Positions 1-9,420 of a stretch of 64,000 nt of DNA are shown here, one piece after another. Source of the stretch: Crocodylus rhombifer (taxonomy: Eukaryota; Chordata; Crocodylia; Crocodylidae); assembly GCA_038503035.1 (NCBI GenBank), contig JAVSML010000042.1:1-64000 (forward strand), written 5' to 3'. The position numbers and the translations under genes were made by a program. Every line of letters begins with the position of its first letter. Position 1 is the first letter of the stretch. The notes beneath the pieces were generated by a model, which ran no database searches, was not told where the DNA came from, and was given only the letters and a program-made list of their open reading frames with translations.

Positions 1-161
1 TCTCCTGTCTTTTTTTTTCTCCCCTCCCATGCCAGCTATGGTAGTTAGGTACCAATTTCCATAGAATTTGGTGCCTAACTACCGTAAGTGCTTTTATAAA
101 TCCCAGTGGGTGCATCTACATGTGTTGGCATTAGGGTGCAGTAAATTAATTAGCTCTGCTG

Positions 162-194
162 TAAGATAGTACTGTCGGGGGCAGTACTATCTTA
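162..194. repeat. Perfect 13-bp inverted repeat (hairpin)
   Basis: taagatagtactg (162-174) is followed by a 7-base G-rich loop and its exact reverse complement cagtactatctta (182-194). Weaker arms continue outward to about 109 and 232, giving a small palindromic MITE-like core. Confidence 0.8.
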
Positions 195-389
195 TGGTGG
201 AATCATTTACTGTGCAGAAAGCATGTGTAGGCGGTGACCGGGACCGCAGTGGTTTGGGCTGGGGTGGAGCAGCCCTGGGCTGGCAGCAGGCTCAGGGAGT
301 CAGGCACACGGCTCTTCACTTTGGTGCCTCAGTCAGCCCCTCTACTGCCTGACACTGCTACCTGGAGTCTGGGGCTGAGCTCCAAGCCT

Positions 390-397
390 GCTGCCAG
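390..397 (+). repeat. 8-bp target-site duplication, left copy
   Basis: gctgccag, identical to 5011-5018; flanks the hAT-like element 398-5010. Confidence 0.85.
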
Positions 398-649
398 TAG
401 GGCTGTGCAAAATTTCGCCACCAGTTTTGTTTCGATGCTGTTTTCGACCCATTTCGAGGTTGGAACAGCAAAATCAAAATAAAACAGATATGGTCAAAAC
501 AGCCTCAAAAGAAAACAAGGCAAGTCTAAATGTTTTGATGTTTCAAAGCCATTTTGACTTTTTGCCCATAGGTTATAATGGAGAAGGTCAAAACAGCCTA
601 TAACATTGTCATTTCTGGCCAGATTTGGATAAAACTTGCACTAATGGTA

Positions 650-895
650 TCCCTTTCTGAGGGCATGATGCATGCCAAGTTTCAAGAAGATAGGTGCAGG
701 GGGTTTGGAGAAATTGCACAAGTTTGAGAGCCAAACTTGTGTCATGAGTATGTGTTAAGCCACGGTGGGGTCAAAACTGCAGGCATGGTAGCCCCTGTAG
801 AGGCCACAAAACCTGCTACATTTCAAGGAGACAGGTGCAGGGAGTTCAAGGAAACTGTACCCCAAAATCCTGAAAGCAAAACTCATGTCCCACTG
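650..895. repeat. Internal tandem units of the hAT element, left block
   Basis: Units of about 141 bases are marked by tttcaagaagataggtgcag (680) and tttcaaggagacaggtgcag (821), with shared text such as tgttaagccac, catggtagcccctg and caaaactcatg. The array is cut by the CR1 beginning near 896 and resumes at about 3940. Confidence 0.7.
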
Positions 896-906
896 ACCAC
901 TACCAT

Positions 907-1239
907 ATGTTCCTTATCCATATGGGCACAAATGACATGGTCCAGAGCGCTCCCAGCCAGGTAATGTACAGAAATTTGGGAGTGGGGCTTAAGGGGTTGC
1001 AGGTGGTGTTCTCATCAATCCTCCCAATCTCTGGCTACAGGCTGAGGAGGGAGAGGAGGATCCAGGTAATGAACCAAAGACTGCAGCGCTGGTGTCATCA
1101 GGAAGGCTTTGGCTTTCATGACTACAGTCCACTCTTTGGAGAGAGAGGCAGTGAGCTGCTGGGAAGGGAAAGCCTCCACTTCTCTCCGCTGGGGAGGAGG
1201 CTTTTCTCAGCCAGACTGCTCCTCCAGGCTTTAAACTAA
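907..1239 (+). pseudogene. CR1 ORF1 C-terminal fragment, SGNH/esterase-like domain
   Basis: The frame contains IHMGTND, matching the GxND block of SGNH-hydrolase folds, and LHFSPLGRRLF, which resembles the C-terminal block carrying the catalytic histidine. CR1 ORF1 proteins are known to carry such an esterase domain, thought to help the RNA-protein particle. The N-terminal half with the catalytic serine is missing because the element is 5'-truncated. The frame stops at taa (1237-1239), just before the ORF2 region. Confidence 0.75.
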
Positions 1240-1241
1240 GC

Positions 1242-2318
1242 TTGCTGGGGGATGGGGGGACTACTGCCACTGCTGGCCCGCTGAGCAACCCTTGCAAAAC
1301 CAGCAGGCCAAGGCACTTCAGGGAGCCCACCCCTGCTCTAGCCCTGAAACAAACTGTAGGCAAGGCAAGGGCCCCCAAAGGGACCCTTGCGTGCCTATAC
1401 ACCAATGCCAGGAGCTTGGGGAATAAACAGAAGGAACTTGTCCTCCTGCTAAACACAAATAATTATGATGTCATAGGGATAACGGAGACCTGGTGGGACT
1501 CCACCTATGACTGGGTCATGGGTATAGATGGTTATACCCTGTACAGGAGAGAGAGAGTGGACAAAAGGGGCTGGGGTGTAGCTCTCTATGTGAAGGAAAG
1601 CTACATGTCCCTGCAAGCCAACATTGGCACCCATGGTGGACAACTTGATACCCCATGGGTTAAAATCCGTGGGGAACACAGCACAGGAGATACAATGGTC
1701 GGAGTCTACTACAGACCCCCTACCCAGGATCAAGACCTTGACCAGGAGTTCACCAGGGAATTGGCTGAGACTGCACACTCCCGATGCATGGTTGTCATGG
1801 GAGACTTCAACTACCCAGACATCTCATGGGAAGAGTGCTCGGCCAAATCTGAGCGGTCACAAATCTTTCTCTCATGCATAGATGAGCTCTATCTGATGCA
1901 GGAAATCTACAGGCCAACAAAAGGTAAAGCGCTGCTCGACCTGGTACTAGCAACCAGGGACAACCCAATCAGCAACCTAATGGTTGAAGAAAAGCTTGGT
2001 GACAGTAATCACGAGCTGATCACCTTCACCATCTGCTGTAAAGCTGGTAAGTCAGTCAGTAATACAGAAGTCCTTGACTTCAGAAAATCAGACTTTGACA
2101 AGCTAAGGAGGCTTGTCAGTGAGGCCCTAAAGGGCCACAACCCAAAGGGGAGGAGAGTCCAGAATGAGTGGTTGCTCCTCATGGGAGCAATCATGGATGT
2201 ACGAGCAAAGTCTATCCCATCTTGGAGGAAAAGCAGCAAAAGGCCACAGCAGCCCCTTTGGCTCTCCAGGGAACTAGTGGATCTCCTGCTTCTTAAAAGA
2301 AAGACCTACAGAGGATGA
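1242..2318 (+). pseudogene. CR1 ORF2, apurinic/apyrimidinic endonuclease region
   Basis: This frame of 358 residues carries the endonuclease that nicks target DNA for target-primed reverse transcription. Catalytic blocks are visible in order: CLYTNARSLGNK (Asn), IGITETWWD (Glu), GVYYRPP, VVMGDFNYPDISW (Asp, Asn) and GDSNHELI (near the SDH block, here SNH, so the metal/catalytic Asp of that motif is replaced). The frame stops at tga 2316-2318, after which the reverse transcriptase follows in another frame. The endonuclease looks well preserved otherwise. Confidence 0.85.
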
Positions 2319-2367
2319 AGGACTGGATCCACCACAAGGCTGCAATAAAAAGTCCCTTTTTAGATGT

Positions 2368-3602
2368 GTGGGGAGCTGGAGGAAAAGCAAGGGCAACATT
2401 GGACCTCTACTAAACCAGATGGGACAACTGACAACTAACGCCCAGGAAAAAGCCAACTTGCTAAATGGGCACTTTGCATCGGTCTTTCACCAGGCCCATG
2501 GGATGTCCCTGCCCAATATGGGCCAGGGAGGCCCAGGTGAGGGAGATTCCTTACCTTCCATCAATGTTGACCTCGTGAAGGAACACCTTGAGAGGCTGGA
2601 CACCTTCAAGTCAGCCAGCCCTGACAGTTTATACCCCAAGGTACTCAAGGAGCTGGCAAGCATCATAGCCTAGCCCCTGGCATGGATCTTTGAGAGCTCC
2701 TGGTGCTCTGGTGGAGTGTCTGAAGATTGGAAGAAGGCCATTGTGGTGCCTATCTTCAAGAAAGGGAGGAAAGTGGATCTGGCAAACTACAGACCCGTCA
2801 GCCTGACCTCTATCCTGGGGAAGGTCTTAGAAAAGATTATCAAAGAGGCCATTCCAAGCAGACTGGCCAATGCCAACATCCTGAGGGATAGCCAGCATAG
2901 GTTTGTTGTGGGTAGGTCTTGCTTGACCAATCTTATTTCCTTTTTTGACCAGTGCCCTATCACCTGGACAGGGGAGAAGAGATTGATGTCATATATCTCA
3001 ACTTTAAAAAAGCCTTCAGTCTGGTATCCCATGATCACCTCTTGGCAAAACTGGCTAACTGTGTCCTCGGCCACACCACAATCTGCTGGCTGGGGAATTG
3101 GCTCCACAGTAGGTCCCAGAGGGTGGTGGTTGATGGGAGTCAATCGTTGTGGTGCCCTGTGACCAATGGGGTCCCTCAAAGCTCTGTCCTTGGGCCTATA
3201 CTATATAGCATCTTCATTAATGATGTAGACATTGGTGTCAGAAGTGGACTGGCCAAGTTTGCTGACAACACCAAACTCTGGGGTAAAGCATCCACACCTG
3301 AGGACAGAAGGGTGATCCAGGCAGACCTCAACAGGCTTAGGAAATGGGCGGACGAGAACCTGATGGTGTTTAACGCTGAAAAATGCAAGGTTCTCCACCT
3401 TGGGAAGAAAAACCTGCAGCATGCTTATAGGTTCGGCAGTGCTACGCTGGTTAGCTCTACAGATGAAAGGGTCATGGCTGACCACAAGATGAACATGAGC
3501 TGTCAATGTGATGCTGTGGCCTGTAAAGTGACCAAAACAGTGGCTTGCATCTGTAGATGGGACTCTTCGGCCTGGAAAAGCACAGGCTCAGGAGTGACCT
3601 GA
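2368..3602 (+). pseudogene. CR1 ORF2, reverse transcriptase region, broken
   Basis: Three overlapping frames cover the polymerase: 2368-2673, 2716-3162 (same frame, separated by an in-frame amber at 2671-2673) and 2952-3602 (shifted frame). Motifs seen are NYRPVSLTSILGK, FVVGRSCLTN, IDVIYLNFKKAF (motif A, with Asn where CR1 has the catalytic Asp), GVPQSSVLGPI (motif B, usual QGS changed) and LAKFADNTKLWG (motif C, FADD changed to FADN). Loss of catalytic acids in both motif A and motif C, plus frameshifts, means no active enzyme. Confidence 0.85.
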
Positions 3603-3939
3603 TGGCCACCTATAAATTTATCAGGGGTGCTCACCAGGATCTGGGGGAACGTCTGTTCACCAGAGCGCCCCAAGGGATTACAAGGTCAAATGCTTACAAA
3701 CTCTCCATGACCGTTTCAGGCTGGACATAAGGAAGAGCTTCTTTACTGTCCAAGCCCCGAAGGTTTGGAATAGATTGCTGCCGGAGGTGGTTCAAGCACC
3801 TACTTTGAATGCCTTCAAGAGACATTCGGATGCTTATCTTGCTGGGGTGTTATGATCCCTTCCAACTTCCTGCCCCTGGGGTAGGGGGCTGGACTCAATG
3901 ATCATCTGAGGCCCCTTCCAGCCTTAGTATCTATGAATG

Positions 3940-4300
3940 TCATGTGTATGTATTAAGCCACAGCAGGCATGCTAGCCCCTGCTGCCATGTTTCAAGGAGA
4001 TAAGTACAGGGGTTTGGGGGAAACTGCACCTCAAACTGTGGACAAGCAAAACTCATGACTTAGGTGACACTGTGTGTTAAGGTGCAGCAGGGTGAAAGCT
4101 ACAGGGATGGTAGCCCCTGCTGCAGCCACAAAGCCTGCCAGCTCTCAAGGAGATAGGTGTAGGGCTTCTGGGTTCTGGGGCTCCGCACCTGTAGCTGCTG
4201 ACAGGCAAAACTCATGACATGGGTACTTCTGCAACTGCTGCCTCTCATAAGGCAGCAGGACTAAAGATCCCCCATCAGTTGTCACCAGGACCTGAGGGTA
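3940..4300. repeat. Internal tandem units of the hAT element, right block
   Basis: Further copies of the unit of about 145 bases are marked by tttcaaggagataagtacag (3990) and tctcaaggagataggtgtag (4143), again with catg.tagcccctgctg and gcaaaactcatgac. They continue the array interrupted by the CR1 insertion. Confidence 0.7.
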
Positions 4301-4730
4301 ATAACTGATCACAGTATGAACATGCGCCGGCAGTGTGATGCTGTAGCCAGCAGGGCCAACAGTACGCTAGCATGCTTCAATTGATGCATCTCCAGCAAAA
4401 CCGTTGCAAAGAAGTGATTCTCCTGCTCTACTCATCACTGATGAGACCGCAGCTGGAGTACTGCATCCAGTTCTGGGCTCTACACCTTAACAAGGATGTG
4501 GTAAAGCTTGAGAGAGTCCACAGAAGTGCTACCCATATGATCAGAGACTTGCATAGCAAGCCATACAAGGAAAGGCTGAGGGACCTGGGACTCTTCAGCC
4601 TGAAAAAGAGAAGGTTGAGAGGGGACTTGGTAGCAGCTTACCACTACATCAGAAGAGTACATCTAGGGCTTGGTGAACAACTGTTCACTAGGGCACCCTT
4701 GGGGAAAACTAGGAGTAACGGTCACATTCT
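4300..4730 (+). mobile_element. CR1 fragment, ORF2 C-terminal region
   Basis: An open stretch at 4372-4788 contains ILLLYSSLMRPQLEYCIQFW and RLRDLGLFSLKKRRLRGDL, the conserved region after the CR1 polymerase. The segment spans a part that is deleted in the CR1 at 896-3938, so it comes from a different copy. It lies inside the hAT-like element, before its right terminus. Confidence 0.8.
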
Positions 4731-5010
4731 GGGCCCCCTAGTTGTGAAGTACTTTTTCCTGAAGTTGAGCCTGAAACAATCTTCCTGACGTTTGTGGTCA
4801 TTGCTCCTAGCCAGAAATGACAAAGTTATAGCCTTTTTCGACCTTCACCATTATATCCTATGGACGAAATGTTGAAACAGGGTTGAATGGCAAAACCTTT
4901 TGACACAACAAAATGGAACAGCCATTTCGACTCGAAACAAAAGTCGAAATGAAACACCGTTCTGTTGAAGTGCTGGTTGAAACGGAACGCTTCTGTTTCA
5001 CGCAGCCCTA

Positions 5011-5018
5011 GCTGCCAG
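5011..5018 (+). repeat. 8-bp target-site duplication, right copy
   Basis: gctgccag, identical to 390-397. Confidence 0.85.
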
Positions 5019-5162
5019 CCCAGAGCTGCTCTGCCATGGCTCAAACTGCTGCAGTCCTGGCTGCGTGTGAAGAGGTGGTACTTGGGAGCAGCTGACTCCA
5101 ATGCAAACTGCACCAAAGTTTATTGAGGTGCACTAATTGTATATGTAGAGGTGCCCACTGGG

Positions 5163-5633
5163 TACTTATCTGTGCTTGTAGGCTTGTAAATGCCTTTGAA
5201 ATCTGTCCTTCCTAGGGGCAAGAGTCTTTGTTTTTAATACTATTTAAAAAGGACAAGCGATTTGTATAATATTGACTGCACACTAAGTGACAAAGATGGA
5301 ACCTGCTGAAAGTCATTTGGAGAATTTAAGAGTGGTAGTAAGAAAGCAGTAGCTCAAAGTATATCCAGATGAACCCCGTGTCATTTATCCTACCGAAGTA
5401 ATATAAGGGCAGTCATTTTGCTACAGCTGAAAACCATTACTTTATCATCCCTGAATACTTAAAAGAGCTCTTTCCTGGTACATGAATTCACTACAGACTG
5501 TTGATCATGCCATCTGCCCCAATAATAAAATAATTCCAATCTTATTATAATAATGCTAGATTACCAACAAGTGTGGTTTTCATCTAGCATTTGGCTTAGA
5601 AGGCTAGGGTAGTAAGCTGTTTAGTACACTGAC
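5163..5633. other. Non-coding, nothing recognised
   Basis: AT-rich sequence with no convincing open frame and no repeat family that I recognise. Confidence 0.4.
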
Positions 5634-6905
5634 ATTTCATAGTTTCATAGTTTGTAGGGTCGGAAGGGACCTGAGCAGATCAAGTCCAACCTCCTGCCAT
5701 GGCAGAAAGAGTTCTGGGGTCAAACAACCCCAGCACGGTGTTCATCTGGCCCCCAGGGTAGGAGCCTGCACCACTTCTCTTGGAAGTTGGTTCCAGATCC
5801 TAGCCGGCCTGACTGTGAAGTAGCGTCTCCTGATATGTGGTGTGGTTGGCCTTCCTAACTGCATCCCCACACTGCCGGCCCATGTTCATCTTGGCATCAA
5901 TGATGACTCCAAGATCCTTTTCTGCCTTCACACTGACGAAAAGGGAGTTCCCCAGCCTGTAGGTATGCTGCTGGTTCTTCCTTCCCAGGTGCAGCACCTT
6001 GCACTTGTCAGTGTTGAATCCCATCCTATTCTCATCCATCAACCCCTGTAACCTGTCTAGGTCCAATTGCAGCCTATGCCTCCCTTCTAGCGTACCTACA
6101 TCCCCCCCACATCTTAGTGTCATCTGCGAATTTGAACAGGGTGCTTTTTACCCCCTCGCCCAAGTCACTGATGAAGATGTTGAACAGTGTAGGCCCAAGG
6201 ACTGAGCCCTAGGGGACCCCACTGCCCACATCCCTCCAGGTTGAAAATGACCCGTTCACTACCACTCTCTAGGTGCAGCCCTCCAGCCAGTTGGCGACTC
6301 AATTGACTGTGTAGGTGTCAACATCACAGTCCCCAAGTTTTTTAATGAGAACGGGGTGAGAGACCGTGTCAAAGGCCTTCCAAAAGTCCAGGAAGACTAT
6401 GTCCACTGCTCTCCCTGCATCTAAGGATTTGGTGACCTGGTCGTAGAAGGCCACCAGGTTGGTCTGACAGGACCTGCCTCTAATGAACCCGTGTTGGTTG
6501 CCCCTAAGCATAATCTTCCCTGCTGGCCCCTCATGGACACGTGCCAGAATAATTATCTCAAAAAGCTTGCCCAGGATTGAGGTAAGACTAACTGGCCTAT
6601 AGTTTCCGGGGTCATCCTTCCTCCTCTTTTTGAAGATAGGAACCACATTGGCCCTCTTCTAGTCCTTTGGCACCACACCAAAGCACCATGAGTGCTCGTA
6701 CATCCGTGCCAAGGGTCCCGCAACGACCTCAGCTAATTCCCTCAGTACTCGAGGGTGGAGATCGTCTGGACCAGATGACTTGAATACATCCAGCCCCTCC
6801 AGAAGTTCCCCAACTAGTTCCTCACTAACCCTTGGCCTAGGTGTGCCTCCCCTGGGGTCTGAGGGGGGCCCAGAGCGGGGGGTGGCTGTTCCGGTCCCTG
6901 CTCAG
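5634..6905 (-). mobile_element. CR1 LINE fragment, minus strand, reverse transcriptase to 3' end
   Basis: It begins on the + strand with the reverse of a CR1 3' tail (tttcatagtttcatag, tcggaagggacctgagcaga). Minus-strand frames 6299-6646 (NYRPVSLTSILGKL, FIRGRSCQTNLVAFYDQ, VDIVFLDFWKAFDTVSH with the motif A Asp kept) and 5800-6123 (LHLGRKNQQHTYRLGNS, DLGVIIDAKMNM) encode parts of ORF2. Motif B and motif C lie between them in disrupted frames. It is 5'-truncated near 6905 and closely related in sequence to the + strand copy at 40228-41852. Confidence 0.88.
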
Positions 6906-8290
6906 TAAAATGGAGGCATGAGGCATTGGGCTGAAGGAGTTTTCAAAGGTATAAAGGGAATGCTGCTGGAAGTAAAGAAAGCAGGGTTAACTACAAGTCA
7001 GAAGTGGGAAAAAATAAGCTTTCCGGGGATATAAGATATAGTCATACTGAATGCCTCGGGCACCCCTGCTCAGAAAAGGCTACCACCTCTGCGGTATGAT
7101 TCAACAATGACTCACTTTCATGTTTGCCTGCTATTTATTTACCTCCTTGACTCAGTTCCCAGTGCACTGGAATACCAATAACTCTGGTGTTTTCTGTTTG
7201 CATTTGGGTCTATACTTCTAAGTACATACAGAGAACACTTAGGTGTTACAAGAAAACAAATGGTATTCCTCCCTCATAAATATAAACTACTGGATAATAG
7301 TGGAGTCATGTCCTCAGTGGCATCTTAACATAAATCTTAGGGCAATATCTACAGGATAAGTTTAATGTGCCTGGCAGCAGGTGTTCTCAAATGCACTACA
7401 CTGCCCCAGATGGGCTAACTCTTAAACCAGAAACAATGGAACCCCTTTTTAAGGAGGATCTTTCATTTACGCTGGGGTAGAAGTGTACACACAAGGAGGT
7501 ACTACCTAGTAGCCGACACATAGTATCCCCTCCTTTTCCTTTAGACAAATGATTTCATAGGACAATCTCATGAGATAAAAATAAAAATCCATGGCACACT
7601 GCAAAACTGAAGGTTAAACTCTTTGGATGCATCCACACATGCAAGTACGTGCACTAGCAGCAACTCAAATAGAAGCAGTGCAAATTTGAGCCAGGGTTTT
7701 TTGCCTCAGCACACATACTTAGAAATGCACTTTGTTGAGGAGCAAGTTGGCTCCTCCCAGATCTGCAGCCAGGGTGGCTAGAGCCCAGGGCCAGCACCTG
7801 TGCTGTCCCCAGCAGTATGAAAAGCTGCCCTGTCCTGGCCCCCTCAGTATAAAAAGCTGCCCTGGCAAGTAGCTCAGGGCTACTCACTCTTAGGAGCTTC
7901 TGGGGCCTGACCATTTGATACCGGGGGACACTACCCCCTGTGCCAGCCAGACTGATGAAGCAGCCCTGAGAGTTCCCTGTACCCTTTACCCACTGCAGCA
8001 GTCTGGCAGTGGGGGCTCCTGCCTGGCTGTGACCTGCTGTGCACCTGCTAGTCCCAGATGGGGACTGTACAGCCAGTAGAGGCATCTGCCCCTCTGGGCC
8101 AGCTGCCAGTGGGCTGTGGCTGCAGAGTTGGCCTCTGTGCAACACTACTGCCATGTGTGCCCTCTGCTCGGCCATGTGGGCAGCTATAGCCCGGAAGATG
8201 TTCTAGGTGTTTGAACCATCACAGTCCGTCCTCCTGGCCCCATTTGATCAGGAGGTCAGCCACAGCCAGCTGGGCCCAAGATGCCAGCTC
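6906..8290. other. Non-coding, no gene supported
   Basis: Unassigned sequence. The stretch from about 7624 (ggatgcatccacacatgcaa) resembles the terminus of MITE-like elements elsewhere in the window, but no matching right end was found. The open frame 7654-8175 on the minus strand is low in complexity and unlike any family I know. Confidence 0.4.
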
Positions 8291-8299
8291 TGAGCAGGC

Positions 8300-8480
8300 A
8301 GGGTCCTGCCACTGGCCTCCCTAGCAGGAATTCTGGTGCTTCCTATTGGAAAACTGAAAAATCCCTGATAAAAAAAATCCCAAAGTCACTCTGTAAAATA
8401 CCTCAAAATCCATGTTCCTCCACAAGTAAAACAAAAGACCACTATAAAGAGAGAGCAAGACAGAGACAGCGATCAGTTGG
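8300..8480 (+). repeat. Possible member of the fold-back repeat family seen near 26.2 kb
   Basis: The order of short motifs (agcaggaattctgg, ccctgataaaaaaaatccc, cctcaaaatccatgttcc, then tataaagagagagcaag) follows that of 26218-26355 (agcagggatcctgg, A-run, cccaaaacccacat, then atagagagagaa). Similarity is loose and was judged by eye. Confidence 0.3.
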
Positions 8481-8580
8481 GCAATGTTTTATTGATATAT
8501 CTACAGTTTTAAAGCAAGTCTCTTATCATAATAATAAAGTGAACTCTAAATGCATATTTCATGAATACATGAATATATAT

Positions 8581-9420
8581 TTTGCTGCCCCCCAACAGGG
8601 CATATGCCCACCCAACAGGGCCCACATGCCCCACCACAGCCCCCCTATTGCTGCCCCACTTGGTCCCATCTCCCACCAGCTGCTGCAGCCCCCCAATGGC
8701 TGCCCCACACAGCCCCACCCCCTGCTCCCCCAGGCCCCCAGTGGCTGCCTCACCCAGCCCCATCCCGCACTTGCACCCCCAGACCTCCATAACTGCCCCC
8801 CGGCACTGTCACTTTAAAGGAAAAAAAAAAACGGAAAAGAAACTGGACCCCCCCCCCCCCAACTTTCCCTAGAAGCAGGGTGGGGGGACTCCGGGGACTC
8901 CTGGCAGAGCCCCCTGGGCATCACAGGGCAGCGGGGGACATGACAGCCCAGGCTGGGGCTGTCCCTTTGCTCCGTGCTGTGTGGGCAGGGGCCCAGTGAG
9001 CCAGACAGCAGCTGGGCTGCCAGGAAGTGCCATTTTCTTTTTTTAAACTATGGGGATGCTGGCGTGGCGGGGTACAAACTTGCAGCGAGGGGAGAAAGTT
9101 AGAGCCCTGGATAGCCAGGTGTCTCAAAAGTTAAAAAAAGCAGGGCAGGGCATGATTCAAGACCGTGCCCTGAGGCAACCAGAGGCGGGGTCCTCCACAG
9201 CGATGCTCTGGTTGCCAGAGCATCTCTGTGGTTAGCACCAGGGCTCCAGTGCCATAAGTAAGGGGTCAGGGGGGCTGGAGGATGGGGGAGGGGACTATGG
9301 GGGGGCCCTACCAACCCCACCCACTCCCCCAGCCCTGCCTTGCCCCCCCCTCAAGGCCCCTGACCCCTGCTATGCCTGGCCCCCACCTCCCAGCCCCCCC
9401 CAGTGCCCTGTGCCCCATAC
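8581..9420. repeat. GC-rich low-complexity region with homopolymer runs
   Basis: Pyrimidine-rich sequence with many cccca and gctgcc words, an A-run at about 8820-8831 and a run of 14 C near 8849. It gives proline-rich open frames in several phases, which are compositional artefacts. Similar GC-rich sequence makes up the interior of the element at 57676-58864, so it may be decayed transposon DNA. Confidence 0.5.

Larger units (their letters stand above)
896..3938 (+). mobile_element. CR1 LINE, 5'-truncated within ORF1, with ORF2 and 3' tail
   Basis: This is the longest CR1 copy here. It contains the end of ORF1 (esterase-like domain), the apurinic endonuclease, most of the reverse transcriptase, the C-terminal region in broken frames, and the typical CR1 3' end (ggggctggactcaatgatca to ctatga, about 3885-3938). 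It lies inside the tandem array of the hAT element, so it inserted after that element. The short sequence atgtc occurs at both junctions and may be a target duplication, but it is too short to rely on. Confidence 0.9.
398..5010. mobile_element. hAT-like DNA transposon with long inverted termini, expanded by internal repeats and CR1 insertions
   Basis: The left terminus begins tagggctgtgcaaaatttcg (398). The right terminus ends ttctgtttcacgcagcccta (5010), whose reverse complement begins tagggctgcgtgaaacagaa. Similarity between the arms runs about 200 bases inward, to the shared motif gtcatttctggc near 607 and its complement near 4811. Both sides are flanked by an identical 8-base direct repeat, gctgccag (390-397 and 5011-5018), the duplication size typical of hAT transposition. 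No transposase frame is visible; the interior is tandem repeats plus two CR1 pieces. The element at 57676-58864 has the same type of terminus. Confidence 0.85.
102..5162. mobile_element. Outer MITE-like element enclosing the hAT nest (boundaries tentative)
   Basis: The left end (cccagtgggtgcatctacat, 102-121) is matched in inverted orientation by the right end (5142-5162: ctacat/gtagaggtgcccactggg style). The hAT element 398-5010 with its own target duplication lies wholly between them. I found no clean target-site duplication outside these ends, so the boundaries remain tentative. A related palindromic element is present near 14511-14880. Confidence 0.45.

Noticed and set aside
8281..8872. 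Overlapping proline-rich open frames on both strands
   Set aside because: They arise from C-rich low-complexity sequence in several phases at once and lack any domain.
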